From Mucilaginibacter lacusdianchii (lineage in GTDB: Bacteria; Bacteroidota; Bacteroidia; Sphingobacteriales; Sphingobacteriaceae): DNA of 64,000 nt. Positions 33,684 through 42,661 of the stretch are shown here, piece by piece. The translations under genes were made by a program, and so were the position numbers. The stretch is from NCBI RefSeq assembly GCF_009770985.1, contig NZ_WSRW01000003.1:729275-793274 (forward strand), in the 5' to 3' direction. Position 1 is the first letter of the stretch, and each line of letters begins with the position of its first letter. The notes under the pieces are model-generated. The model made no database searches, had not been told where the DNA came from, and was given only the letters and a program-made list of their open reading frames with translations.

Positions 33684-36197
33684 ATGAAAACTTTACTTAA
33701 CAACATTTTTCAAGACAAGCTTACGGGAGCAGGGCTTGTCTTGTCTATCATCTCGGGTGGCGTATTTGCTGTATCCTTATATGCCGGAAGGCAAGCTGCA
33801 ACAGGAATATTTTTTATAAATTATATTTTGTCTGTCGGGTACTTGCTCGCTGTATTAATAGAAACCTTTTCCCATCACAAATGGAAGTTATCTCATGGTA
33901 AACTACAGCATACAGCCTTCTTACTTACATTATGGTTAATAAGTGCTTATGCACTTAACAGGGATATGAATGTGTTTGAAAATTCAGTCAGCTGGTTATG
34001 TGTATGGATCGTTACATCAGCGGTAATATTTGTTTTGGCAGTATATTATCAAATATTACCGAATTGGATTAGGCCGATTATCTTCTTTTTGCTGGGTGCC
34101 GCTTTCTTGCTCTTTATCTATTATTCCTTTTACCTATTTCCGCTTTATATTATCAGCGTTATCGGCCTCATTGCCATTGGTATTTCTATGCACAGTTATA
34201 TACCCTTGTTTATGGCCATATTTACCTTTACGATTTTAATAAAGGCGGGTCGCAACAACAAAAAATTATATTATGCTTTTGTTGCCGGAATAATACTTCC
34301 ATTAATTGTGCTCTCGGTTTATTTGTTTAAGTGGAATAGCAACAGCAAGAAAATTGATTTGTTGCTTAACCAAACAACCTTGAACCAAGGTAAGTTGCCC
34401 GATTGGATAGCCGTTAGTCAGGGTATTGAGCATGCAGGTTTAGCCGAAGATATGATGAAAGCTGGCCTGGTTTACCAGGCTGCTGATTTATCCGGAAATA
34501 TATTGTTTGGTGACATGCCCAGCCGCAATTTTGATGAGCCTCGCCGTCATGATCCGTTAATAGTGATGGCTACCCTGCTTTTTGGCAAGCCAAACCTCGA
34601 TGAACGCGACAGGATCAATATACTTAAATCCATGTATGATGCACGGCATCATGCGCAAGAACGACTTTGGGATGGCGATCATTTAAAAACTGCTACGGTG
34701 GTTAGCAACGTAAAGCTTTATCCCGAATACCGAATGGCTTATACAGAAAAAACTTTAACGGTACACAACACCATGAACAGCAGTTGGAGTAGGCAAGAAG
34801 CCATCTACACTTTTCATTTACCTGAAGGATCGGTAGTAAGTTCATTGTCTTTATGGATAAACGGTCAGGAAGAAAAATCAAGGTTAACTACCAAAGCCAA
34901 GGCCGATTCTGCTTATAAAACCATCGTTGGTGTAGAACAGCATGATCCATCTGTGGTGCACTGGCAGGAAGGTAATTTAGTAAGCGTTCGGATATTTCCA
35001 TGCACACCAGATGAAAACCGAAAGTTTCGTATAGGTGTAACCAGTCCGCTGCATATACAAGGCGACCAATTGATTTATGAAAATATATACTTTGAAGGGC
35101 CCGAAGCAACGCAGGCACTGGAAACAGTACAGGTAACTTTTTCCGGTGATAAACCATCTGCCTTGCAGCTACCCGCGGAAATGAAGCAGGTAAGCATTGG
35201 CGTATACCAAGCCAATCATTCATACGTGCCTTACTGGGAAATTTCTTGTAAAGCCCCACAATTAGCCACTGCCGGATTTTTATTTGGTGATACCACCTAT
35301 CAGGTTAAAGACTATAAGCCTAATGTAACTACTTTCAATCCGCAACGTGTGTACCTTGATATTAACAGTGCCTGGACGCAAAGCGAATTTAATCAGGTAG
35401 TACACCAATTAAAAGACAAGTCTGTATACGCATATGCTGGTAAGTTAGTAAAGCTTACTGATACAAATTCTGACGAAGTGTTTGAACTCACCCACAAACA
35501 AAATTTCAGTTTGTTCCCGGTGTTTGAAATTAATCATCCCGATAGTTCTTTAGTTATAACCAAAAGCAACGGTATTTCGCCAGGCTTACAGGATTTGGAA
35601 GGATCCGAATTTGCTAAAACCTTAACAATCTATTTAACGCAACCCAAACAGATAAGAATATTCAATCTAAGCAGCCAAACTACACCCTATATAAAAGCAT
35701 TAAAAGAGTTGCGTGTGTTCAATTATCAGGAAGGAAGTATAACAGATTTATCTAAAATGTTGCAAAAGCACCAGTTTGCTGGTGTGCAGGAAAATGATTC
35801 GACTGTAGTGATTGAGCACGCTGGTTTAGTTATTCAGACAGCGGCAAACGTACCGGTTAAAAGTGCACCCGACCATCTGCTGCGTTTATTTGCGTACAAT
35901 GATATCATGAAAAAGGCAGGTGCTAATTATTTTAATAAAGCTTATATCCGCCCTGATCTGATAGCAGAAGCTGAAAAAGGATATATCGTTTCACCAGTAT
36001 CGAGCATGATTGTGTTGGAAACGCAAAAAGATTACGAGCGTTTTGGTATCGATGAAAATAAAAACAGCTTAAAAAATGCTTCCTTGAATTCATCCGGTGC
36101 GGTGCCTGAGCCCAAAGAATGGCTGCTGATTATTTTGACATTGGCGGTGATAACTTATACCATTTTCAAGCCTACAGTAAAGTATGATAAGCTATAA
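33684..36197 (+). CDS. XrtN-system VIT-domain protein, predicted exosortase substrate
   Basis: 837 residues. The N-terminus is polytopic (about seven helices, residues 15-215). Then comes a VIT domain (about 340-465), a fold also found in inter-alpha-trypsin inhibitors, with KAKADSAYKTIVGVE and GNLVSVRIFPCTP. A long extracytoplasmic region follows to about residue 800, and the C-terminus is a PEP-type sorting signal: VPEPKEW (PEP at 808-810), a hydrophobic helix and a basic tail ending KYDKL. The protein and the next gene (exosortase) overlap by 14 bases. ATG 33684 is 12 bases after operator B. The TTG at 33645 is rejected because it overlaps the regulator's end and the operator. Confidence 0.85.
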   Translation: MKTLLNNIFQDKLTGAGLVLSIISGGVFAVSLYAGRQAATGIFFINYILSVGYLLAVLIETFSHHKWKLSHGKLQHTAFLLTLWLISAYALNRDMNVFENSVSWLCVWIVTSAVIFVLAVYYQILPNWIRPIIFFLLGAAFLLFIYYSFYLFPLYIISVIGLIAIGISMHSYIPLFMAIFTFTILIKAGRNNKKLYYAFVAGIILPLIVLSVYLFKWNSNSKKIDLLLNQTTLNQGKLPDWIAVSQGIEHAGLAEDMMKAGLVYQAADLSGNILFGDMPSRNFDEPRRHDPLIVMATLLFGKPNLDERDRINILKSMYDARHHAQERLWDGDHLKTATVVSNVKLYPEYRMAYTEKTLTVHNTMNSSWSRQEAIYTFHLPEGSVVSSLSLWINGQEEKSRLTTKAKADSAYKTIVGVEQHDPSVVHWQEGNLVSVRIFPCTPDENRKFRIGVTSPLHIQGDQLIYENIYFEGPEATQALETVQVTFSGDKPSALQLPAEMKQVSIGVYQANHSYVPYWEISCKAPQLATAGFLFGDTTYQVKDYKPNVTTFNPQRVYLDINSAWTQSEFNQVVHQLKDKSVYAYAGKLVKLTDTNSDEVFELTHKQNFSLFPVFEINHPDSSLVITKSNGISPGLQDLEGSEFAKTLTIYLTQPKQIRIFNLSSQTTPYIKALKELRVFNYQEGSITDLSKMLQKHQFAGVQENDSTVVIEHAGLVIQTAANVPVKSAPDHLLRLFAYNDIMKKAGANYFNKAYIRPDLIAEAEKGYIVSPVSSMIVLETQKDYERFGIDENKNSLKNASLNSSGAVPEPKEWLLIILTLAVITYTIFKPTVKYDKL

Positions 36198-37527
36198 TGT
36201 GGTTACTGTTAAACGCTACAAGCAGTATCAAAACTTGTGGCCTATAGGGCTTATAGCAATAGCCTATTTAAGCATAGGGCTTTGGCTTATTCCACAATAT
36301 ATGAATTGGGATGCTAATGCTTGTATGGGACTGCTGATGGCACCCTTTATAGGTAATATTAAAAAAGGACAATACTCGTTACGTTATTTTGCGCCGGCGC
36401 TCATTGCAGTAGCATTAGCCCTAATACTGCCTATAAGAACAGCATTGTTTGCAGCCATACTATTTGCCATAGTATTACTTTTTGAGAATTGCATTGGTAA
36501 ACTTGACTTTGTATTTGTGCTGATATTGCTGCTGATCTCTCCGGTTTTTAAACATATCACCCGTTTGGTAGAACTACCCTTGCGGCTGTGGCTGAGTGAG
36601 GATGTAGCCGGTGTTCTAAGCTTTATAGGTTTGCAAGCATCGTCAGCCGGGAATCAAATTGCAATAGGAAAATATGAATTTTCAGTCGACCCAGCTTGTG
36701 CCGGATTAAATATGCTAATTACATCGCTGCTTATTTGCTTGTTTATAGTGGCCGCTAGCCAGCAAAAACTACAGAAACGTTTGCCTTTAAAATATCTATT
36801 GGCTTTGCTGGTAGGTGCCCTTGGCTTAAATATCGCTTGCAACTTTTTTCGTATCCTAACGCTGGTACTATTCAAATTCATGCCTGGCACCGTAATGCAT
36901 GATTTTATCGGGTTGGTATGCTTGGCGCTTTATGTAATCATTCCTGTGTTGAAACTTGCTCCGCTTATAGTTGATAAATTAGGCATTCAACATCAATCTA
37001 TACATGCGCCATCGCTAAATATTGGGTTGAGGCATTCTATATTGCATGTGTTAATATTGGTAGCTGTTTTACTATCCAGTTACAGGCGCATAAATTTGGA
37101 TACCATTTACCAACCATCTAAAAAAGACATTAAGCTACCTGGCTACCGCCAAACCAATTTAACAGGTGGCATCATAAAATTACAAAGTGAAACAACACTT
37201 ATTTATATAAAACCAACAGCCTACTATGCTCCTGAACATGATCCAACCGTTTGCTGGACAGGTAGCGGTTATCAGTTTGCTAAGGTCGGTAAGCAGACAA
37301 TTAATGGCATACAGCTTTACACCGGCGTTCTAAAAAAAGGCAAAGACAAATTATATACCGCTTGGTGGTTTGACAACGGCCGGGAGCGGAGCATAAATCA
37401 GGTTGAATGGCGCTGGCACGCATTGAGAACTGAACAGCAATTTTATTTAGTTAATGTGAGTGCCAGCAACGCCGCCGATTTAAACCGGGCTTTAGGTCAT
37501 CTTTTATCTCACAACATTCTTCAATAA
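36184..37527 (+). CDS. xrtN: Exosortase N with EpsI-like C-terminal domain
   Basis: 447 residues. The N-terminal 270 have about eight membrane helices and the exosortase catalytic residues: Cys172 in DPACAGLNML, Arg223 in NFFRILTLVLF and His239 in MHDFIGL. Exosortases are transpeptidase-like enzymes that cut C-terminal PEP signals and release or re-anchor proteins at the cell surface. After one more helix (about 285-300) there is a soluble region of about 145 residues with HDPTVCWTGSGYQF (His352, Cys357), similar to EpsI-type domains that are separate proteins in many exosortase loci. It overlaps the VIT gene and precedes the 37536 gene by 8 bases. Confidence 0.88.
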   Translation: MISYNVVTVKRYKQYQNLWPIGLIAIAYLSIGLWLIPQYMNWDANACMGLLMAPFIGNIKKGQYSLRYFAPALIAVALALILPIRTALFAAILFAIVLLFENCIGKLDFVFVLILLLISPVFKHITRLVELPLRLWLSEDVAGVLSFIGLQASSAGNQIAIGKYEFSVDPACAGLNMLITSLLICLFIVAASQQKLQKRLPLKYLLALLVGALGLNIACNFFRILTLVLFKFMPGTVMHDFIGLVCLALYVIIPVLKLAPLIVDKLGIQHQSIHAPSLNIGLRHSILHVLILVAVLLSSYRRINLDTIYQPSKKDIKLPGYRQTNLTGGIIKLQSETTLIYIKPTAYYAPEHDPTVCWTGSGYQFAKVGKQTINGIQLYTGVLKKGKDKLYTAWWFDNGRERSINQVEWRWHALRTEQQFYLVNVSASNAADLNRALGHLLSHNILQ

Positions 37528-37535
37528 AATTAAAA

Positions 37536-38036
37536 ATGAACATTCAATATAACCGTCAGGTACTATATCGCATTCGCATTTACATTTGGATAATCATAAT
37601 TGGTTTAGCGCTTAGCGGCATCACTGCTTTTCCAATTGAAACTGAGTTAAGTTATTGGTTGCCACATCTATCAAATAGTAAAGGCTTTTTGACTGAATGG
37701 GTTAATAGGGTGTATGTAGCCGTTCATCGTACGAACTTGCAATACCCATTTTTGAGTTATGGTACCGACTGGTTGGCGTTTGCACATTTAATGCTTGCCA
37801 TTCTGTTTGTCGGACCGTTACGTGATCCGGTTAAAAACATATGGGTAATACAGTTTGGTATGATTGCCAGTGTGCTTATCATTCCGCTTGCTTTTATTGC
37901 CGGTCCAATCAGGCACATTCCGTTTTTCTGGCAGTTGATAGATTGCTCTTTCGGCGTAATATGTATGATACCGCTATATCTTAGTTATAAGGATATAAAA
38001 ATATTGACGAAAAATTTGCAAAGAACCAATATTTAG
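37536..38036 (+). CDS. Membrane protein closing the XrtN locus, unknown function
   Basis: 166 residues with four predicted membrane helices (about 12-32, 78-95, 100-123, 132-150) and a periplasmic loop between the first two. The third to fourth helices contain FIAGPIRHIPFFWQLIDCSFG. No known catalytic motif. It lies 8 bases after the exosortase gene in the same direction, so it belongs to the operon. It may be a membrane accessory of the exosortase or an independent passenger, and I cannot decide. Confidence 0.75.
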   Translation: MNIQYNRQVLYRIRIYIWIIIIGLALSGITAFPIETELSYWLPHLSNSKGFLTEWVNRVYVAVHRTNLQYPFLSYGTDWLAFAHLMLAILFVGPLRDPVKNIWVIQFGMIASVLIIPLAFIAGPIRHIPFFWQLIDCSFGVICMIPLYLSYKDIKILTKNLQRTNI

Positions 38037-38046
38037 TGTGCCTATA

Positions 38047-40038
38047 CTAGTTGAATAGATTCTCATTTGCGCGAACAACCGGCAAACTGAACCAAAACGT
38101 GCTACCTTGACCTACCGTACTATTTACGCCAATTTTACCCTGATGTTGTTCAATAATTTCGGCGCATAGGTATAACCCAATGCCAAAGCCGGCAATTGTT
38201 TCAGTTTGCTTGTTTTCAACTCTATAAAAACGTTCAAACAATTTAGGAATATCCTTTGACTTAATACCTATACCTTCATCTATTACACTTACTTGCGCAG
38301 TATCATCCGTTGATGTACATCTTAAAATAATCTGTTTTCCTTTGGGTGAGTATTTTACAGCATTATTTAAAAAGTTGCTAAGTACTTGCCCAATTTTGTC
38401 TTTATCTGCGTTTACCCATGTAGGGTTGCTGTGTTCAAATATAATGTCGTGAGATTGTACTATGAGTTTCGCTTCGTCTATAACATCGGTAATAAGTTGA
38501 TCTAACTGAAAATCCTGACGGTTAAGCTGAATTTTTCCAGACTCAAGTTTAGCGACATCCAAAAAACCTTTAATCAAACCCTGCATTTTATTTACTTGCA
38601 GCTCAACTTTTTTAAATGCTTCGCCAGTAAAATTATCACCTGCTTTATTCGCTTTTCCGCCGAGCATTTGTATATAGGCTTTTATTGATGTTAACGGCGT
38701 TTTCAATTCATGACTGGCCATTGAAATGAAATCGTTTTTGCGCTGTTCGCTCCGTTTACGTTCAGTAATATCTGCGAAAATCACTACCACCTGATTTGAT
38801 GCTTTACCTACCGACGCCGCATAAACATTATACCAGCCATCAGTTGATTTATTATAATCTTCAAAATGCATTGGATTACCACTTTGCGCCACACTATGAT
38901 ATGCGTTAATCCAGTACTGTTCAACGTCTGGTAATATTTGTCGAACGGTTTTACCAAGGGTTGATTTAAGTCCGGTTTGTCGTTCAAAAGCCGGGTTCAT
39001 ATCAATCATGCGGTAGTCAACTGGCTTGCCTTCACTGTCATAAATTAACTCAATCAGCATAAAAGCCTGTTCTATTGAGTTGAATAATGTGCGATATCTT
39101 TCTTCAGACGCTCGAAGTGCAGCTTCTGCGTGTGCACGGCCAACTGCAGACCAAGTGCGTTCAGCCACTTCAGCAATCAATTCTACTTCTTCAGGCACCC
39201 ACTTTCTTGGATTACGATCATGAATATAAAACGCAGCTACAAACCTGCCTTCTTTGATAAGACTTATAGTAACTGCAGATCTAAACTGTAATGCAGCGAA
39301 AGCTGCCTGCATATCGGGATGAGCCGTACGCGGATCATTCAGCATATCGTTGACAACCAGTTTTTCGCCCTTTTTAAAGGTTGTCATAATGCCGGGACCA
39401 AACGCTTCCAAATCATGCACGCCGTGGTATTGAGGCACGGTGCCATCTGTCCAATTGTGTTCTGTTCTAAACCAGCGCTGTTCAGTTACTTCGCCATATC
39501 CAACGCGCGATACACCAAGGTGTTCACCAATAATGCGCGCAGCTTCTGTTTGTATAATGGCCGCATCTGCCAATGGTCGTATATTATCACTTAATTTAAG
39601 TAAAAATGCCTGTCGTGCTTCATTGTGATGTATCGCCTTTGTTTGGTAAACACGTTCAGTGACATCAGTAGCCGAATGCAAAATGCAATAGGTTGAGCCG
39701 TCAGCGTTTTTAATAGCTCTATAAATAAAATCAAAATAATAGATATTTGATTCTTTGTTAACTGTCAATTGTGCTGGGCGCTCTTTAGCCGCGTATGTAA
39801 CGCCGGTGCGCCAAACATTCTTAAGAATCTCAATAAATTCCTGACCCTTTAATTCAGGAACTGCTTCTTCTAAGGGCTTTCCAATTACACTACGGTCTTT
39901 ACCCCAAAAAGCAATCATGGCATCATTAGCCATTTCAATAATAATGTTTTCGGTGGTGTAGATAGCAGTAGCGTCTGTAGATAATGCTAAAATACCAAGC
40001 ACTTCGGCATCACTAAAATTTCTGAAATTTTGAATCAT
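38047..40038 (-). CDS. PAS-GAF-PAS sensor histidine kinase
   Basis: 663 residues with no membrane segment. Order: PAS (about 10-130), GAF (about 145-305), PAS (about 310-430), HisKA with phospho-acceptor His443 in FISMASHELKTPL, and HATPase (about 545-655) with NNAVKYSPKG and GFGIGLYLC. It would be a cytoplasmic two-component sensor; no response regulator gene is next to it. The ligands of the PAS and GAF domains are not identifiable from the sequence. Confidence 0.92.
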   Translation of the reverse strand: MIQNFRNFSDAEVLGILALSTDATAIYTTENIIIEMANDAMIAFWGKDRSVIGKPLEEAVPELKGQEFIEILKNVWRTGVTYAAKERPAQLTVNKESNIYYFDFIYRAIKNADGSTYCILHSATDVTERVYQTKAIHHNEARQAFLLKLSDNIRPLADAAIIQTEAARIIGEHLGVSRVGYGEVTEQRWFRTEHNWTDGTVPQYHGVHDLEAFGPGIMTTFKKGEKLVVNDMLNDPRTAHPDMQAAFAALQFRSAVTISLIKEGRFVAAFYIHDRNPRKWVPEEVELIAEVAERTWSAVGRAHAEAALRASEERYRTLFNSIEQAFMLIELIYDSEGKPVDYRMIDMNPAFERQTGLKSTLGKTVRQILPDVEQYWINAYHSVAQSGNPMHFEDYNKSTDGWYNVYAASVGKASNQVVVIFADITERKRSEQRKNDFISMASHELKTPLTSIKAYIQMLGGKANKAGDNFTGEAFKKVELQVNKMQGLIKGFLDVAKLESGKIQLNRQDFQLDQLITDVIDEAKLIVQSHDIIFEHSNPTWVNADKDKIGQVLSNFLNNAVKYSPKGKQIILRCTSTDDTAQVSVIDEGIGIKSKDIPKLFERFYRVENKQTETIAGFGIGLYLCAEIIEQHQGKIGVNSTVGQGSTFWFSLPVVRANENLFN

Positions 40039-40085
40039 TTATAATTGAAAAGGAAATGTAAAAGTAAGATTTTTGCCTAAATCCA

Positions 40086-40916
40086 CTATTTGGAATATGC
40101 TTTAAAGAAATCCCAAATTACCTGGCATGCATCCAAGTTTTGTGAAACCTGCCCCACAAAGTTTACCGGTGCATACTGCGGGCCACTTGGCCACGTATGG
40201 CCACCGTTAACTATAGTATATCCAATAACATTATTACCATTCACCGGATCGCTGAAAACTGTTCTAGTCACATGTGTGCCATCAGCGATCTCATCAGGCA
40301 AGGTTTCTACAACAGTATTATGAGTGCATTGGTTGACGTCTACCCAAAGGCTTAAAACTTCTTCGTGTCCATAAACATTGCCTCCTGCTGCTTTGGTTGG
40401 TCCTCCCACATACGGCACTATCCTGTCTTTGGTGCCATGTATGTACATTACGGGCATGGGTACTGTAGGACGTAGGGAGGATGCTTTATCCAGCGTAGCC
40501 GCTACAGCCGCTATTGCCGTTATACGGTCGGGAATTTCGCAAGCCAGGCGTGAAGCCATAAACCCACCATTAGACATGCCGGTTATATAAACTCTTTTGA
40601 AATCGATAGGGTAGTTGGCTAGCAGGTGTGTAATTAATTCATCTAAAAACTTAACGTCATCCACGCCGGCTTTATTGGCTTTTGTTGCACGGCCATCATT
40701 CCAGGTTTGGGTAATGCCTTCAGGGCAAACGATGATGAATTTCTCAGCGTCTGCCAACGGCCGGAAATCGGCAAAGTTCATCATTTGCTCGGCGCTACCC
40801 AAGGTGCCGTGTAAAGAAATAACAACTGGCAAAAGCTCTGATTGGGTATAATCTGAATGGTAAACGAGAAACTCACGATCCACGTGATCAACCGTTATTT
40901 GCTTCCGGTATAACAT
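40086..40916 (-). CDS. PHB depolymerase-like esterase (alpha/beta hydrolase)
   Basis: 276 residues from ATG 40916. The nucleophile elbow GMSNGGFMASRLACE and the N-terminal oxyanion-strand LPVVISLHGTLGS match the LpqC/feruloyl esterase-PHB depolymerase group, and MYIHGTKDRIVPY carries a catalytic Asp, with the His in VNGGHTWPSG. No signal peptide is seen, which is unusual for this group, so it may be cytoplasmic. A -7 box only six bases upstream suggests a short leader. Confidence 0.85.
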   Translation of the reverse strand: MLYRKQITVDHVDREFLVYHSDYTQSELLPVVISLHGTLGSAEQMMNFADFRPLADAEKFIIVCPEGITQTWNDGRATKANKAGVDDVKFLDELITHLLANYPIDFKRVYITGMSNGGFMASRLACEIPDRITAIAAVAATLDKASSLRPTVPMPVMYIHGTKDRIVPYVGGPTKAAGGNVYGHEEVLSLWVDVNQCTHNTVVETLPDEIADGTHVTRTVFSDPVNGNNVIGYTIVNGGHTWPSGPQYAPVNFVGQVSQNLDACQVIWDFFKAYSK

Positions 40917-40922
40917 TGAGTG

Positions 40923-40930
40923 CAAAAGTA
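40923..40930 (-). promoter_or_regulatory. -7 promoter box (TACTTTTG), near-leaderless gene
   Basis: Minus-strand TAnnTTTG match that ends six bases before ATG 40916. This also argues against the TTG start at 40925, which lies inside the box. Confidence 0.45.
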
Positions 40931-41035
40931 CTGTACATGTGCTAACAAAGGTTCAGCAGCGCATGTTTAAATCATTAGAATAAAAATTGCCAACTGCACT
41001 TTATTAAGCTAGAATTTGCTGGAAAGAGATAAAAC

Positions 41036-41072
41036 AAAAAAGCCTTCGAACATTAAGTTTGAAGGCTTTTTG
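41036..41072 (-). terminator. Rho-independent terminator of tRNA-Ser
   Basis: A-flanked stem AAGCCTTCGAAC / GTTTGAAGGCTT with ATTAA loop, directly 3' of the tRNA on the minus strand. The interval 40917-41266 holds only this hairpin, the tRNA and a promoter box. Confidence 0.8.
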
Positions 41073-41074
41073 CT

Positions 41075-41162
41075 TGGCGGAGAGTTAGGGATTCGAACCC
41101 CAGGACCTGTTACAGTCAACAGTTTTCAAGACTGCCGCAATCGACCACTCTGCCAACTCTCC
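41075..41162 (-). tRNA. tRNA-Ser (anticodon TGA), CCA encoded
   Basis: Read on the minus strand: acceptor GGAGAGT pairs with ACTCTCC, a long variable arm typical of Ser (GTTGACTGTAACAGGTCC), T-arm with GGTTCGAATCC, and anticodon loop CTTGAAA, giving anticodon TGA for UCA codons. Discriminator G, followed by encoded CCA at 41077-41075. Length 88 including CCA. Confidence 0.95.
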
Positions 41163-41266
41163 GGGGACAAAAGTACAAATCCGAACCGAATTGGCAAATT
41201 GAAATTATAATTTTTTTAATGAGTTGGTGTAGTTGTTGTAATTCCCTGAAAGACAGCTATATATTT

Positions 41267-42244
41267 TTAATAATGCTGTCGTTTATGGGCCGTACGGAAG
41301 GTGTTTACGCGTGGTTTTACAATTTTGATACTCCTTTTAGACAAGTCTACACTCGCATTTAGCTCAAATCCGATCAATATAATAAGCGAGTTTAGATATA
41401 GCCAAATCATCATTACAATTAAAGTGCCTATCGAGCCATAAATTTTATTGTACGACGAAAAGTTGTTTATATAGTAAGAAAATCCCAACGAAGTAAGCAC
41501 TGCCAGGGTTGTGGCCAACATGGATCCGGGACTGATAAATTTCCAGCGGCGCTTGTGCGCCGGGCCATAGCGGTATAAGGTAGATACCACCACAAAAAAT
41601 ATCAGCACCACGATGATCCACCTGGAAAAGGCCAACAGGTAAAGCCAGAAGTGCCAGGTAGAAAGCATATGTTTTTGCAGGAAATTTATAACAGCCTGGC
41701 CAGCAATTAAAACCCCTATAGCTAACAGCAAAGAAAAGCTGATAACGATAGTTAAGGTAACTGATATCAAACGCCGCTTAATCCAACTGCGACTTTCCAT
41801 CATCAACGATGATTTATTAAAGGCCTGCATCAGATTATAAACACCATTTGAGGCAAAGTATAGCGCAGAAGCAAAACCTACAGACAATAACTTGCCATTT
41901 TGATTTTTGACAATATCTACCATAGTGCCTTTTAACGCAGTAAACGCAGTATGAGGAAGTATAACGGCAAGTAATTCCAGCAGTCTATCCTGAAAATTTG
42001 AGATAGGCACAAACGGAATAAGCGTAAAAAGGAAGATCGTTGCCGGGAACAGCGCCAGCATAAAGTTATAAGCCAAAGACGATGCTCTGTTTACCAGTGA
42101 GCTTTTTTTTAGTTCACCAAAAAAGAAAGCGGCCACGGTATATAAGGGCAGTGGCCTGAAGCCTGGTAGTATCACCGACTTAGTCCACTCAATAAACTCC
42201 CTGTAAAATCCAAACTTCAGCAGTAGCCGGTGCAGCCATTCCAT
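41267..42244 (-). CDS. YihY/BrkB-family membrane protein
   Basis: 325 residues with about six membrane helices. Key parts are NRASSLAYNFMLALFPATIFLFT near residue 50, the central SLLLAIGVLIAGQAVI and the C-terminal YGSIGTLIVMMIWLYLNSLIILIGFELNA, which is the hallmark of YihY/BrkB. These proteins, once thought to be RNase BN, have no confirmed activity. It lies ten bases downstream of the thioesterase gene in the MltG run. Confidence 0.88.
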   Translation of the reverse strand: MEWLHRLLLKFGFYREFIEWTKSVILPGFRPLPLYTVAAFFFGELKKSSLVNRASSLAYNFMLALFPATIFLFTLIPFVPISNFQDRLLELLAVILPHTAFTALKGTMVDIVKNQNGKLLSVGFASALYFASNGVYNLMQAFNKSSLMMESRSWIKRRLISVTLTIVISFSLLLAIGVLIAGQAVINFLQKHMLSTWHFWLYLLAFSRWIIVVLIFFVVVSTLYRYGPAHKRRWKFISPGSMLATTLAVLTSLGFSYYINNFSSYNKIYGSIGTLIVMMIWLYLNSLIILIGFELNASVDLSKRSIKIVKPRVNTFRTAHKRQHY

Positions 42245-42253
42245 CCACCAAAT

Positions 42254-42661
42254 TTACTCAAAATACGGCTTCAGTTTATCTAAAAATTCTTGCGGTGGCA
42301 AACTAGGGCGGTTATTTTTCATATTGATGAAAGCCAGCAGCGTTTCACCAACATGTATCAGTTCGCTTTTCTCGTTAAATAATTCGTACTTGAAATGAAT
42401 TTTTACACCTGGCATCTTTTCCATCGATACCTGTATGCTTATTTCTTCATCATACAATGCCGGCTTCAGGTACTTACACTTCATCTCCAAAACCGGCATC
42501 ATAATACCGGTTTCTTCCATCCAGCGATAGGTAAGGCCAAGGCTGCGCAGCATTTCTACACGGCCCACCTCGAAAAACTCGGCATAGTTGCCGTAATACA
42601 TGTAGCCCATCTGGTCGGTTTCGCCGTAGCGCACACGTAGTTTGGTAGTATGTGTAAACAT
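42254..42661 (-). CDS. Acyl-CoA thioesterase, YbgC/FadM type (4HBT)
   Basis: 135 residues with a single hot-dog domain: RVRYGETDQMGYMYYGNYAEFFEVGR carries the catalytic Asp in TDQMG, as in YbgC/4-hydroxybenzoyl-CoA thioesterases. It hydrolyses fatty or aromatic acyl-CoA or acyl-ACP thioesters. Its ATG overlaps the MltG stop by one base (TAATG), so the two are cotranslated. Confidence 0.88.
   Translation of the reverse strand: MFTHTTKLRVRYGETDQMGYMYYGNYAEFFEVGRVEMLRSLGLTYRWMEETGIMMPVLEMKCKYLKPALYDEEISIQVSMEKMPGVKIHFKYELFNEKSELIHVGETLLAFINMKNNRPSLPPQEFLDKLKPYFE

Noticed and set aside
41016..41210. Open frame of 64 codons on the plus strand
   Set aside because: It runs straight through the antisense of tRNA-Ser and its terminator, so it is not a gene.
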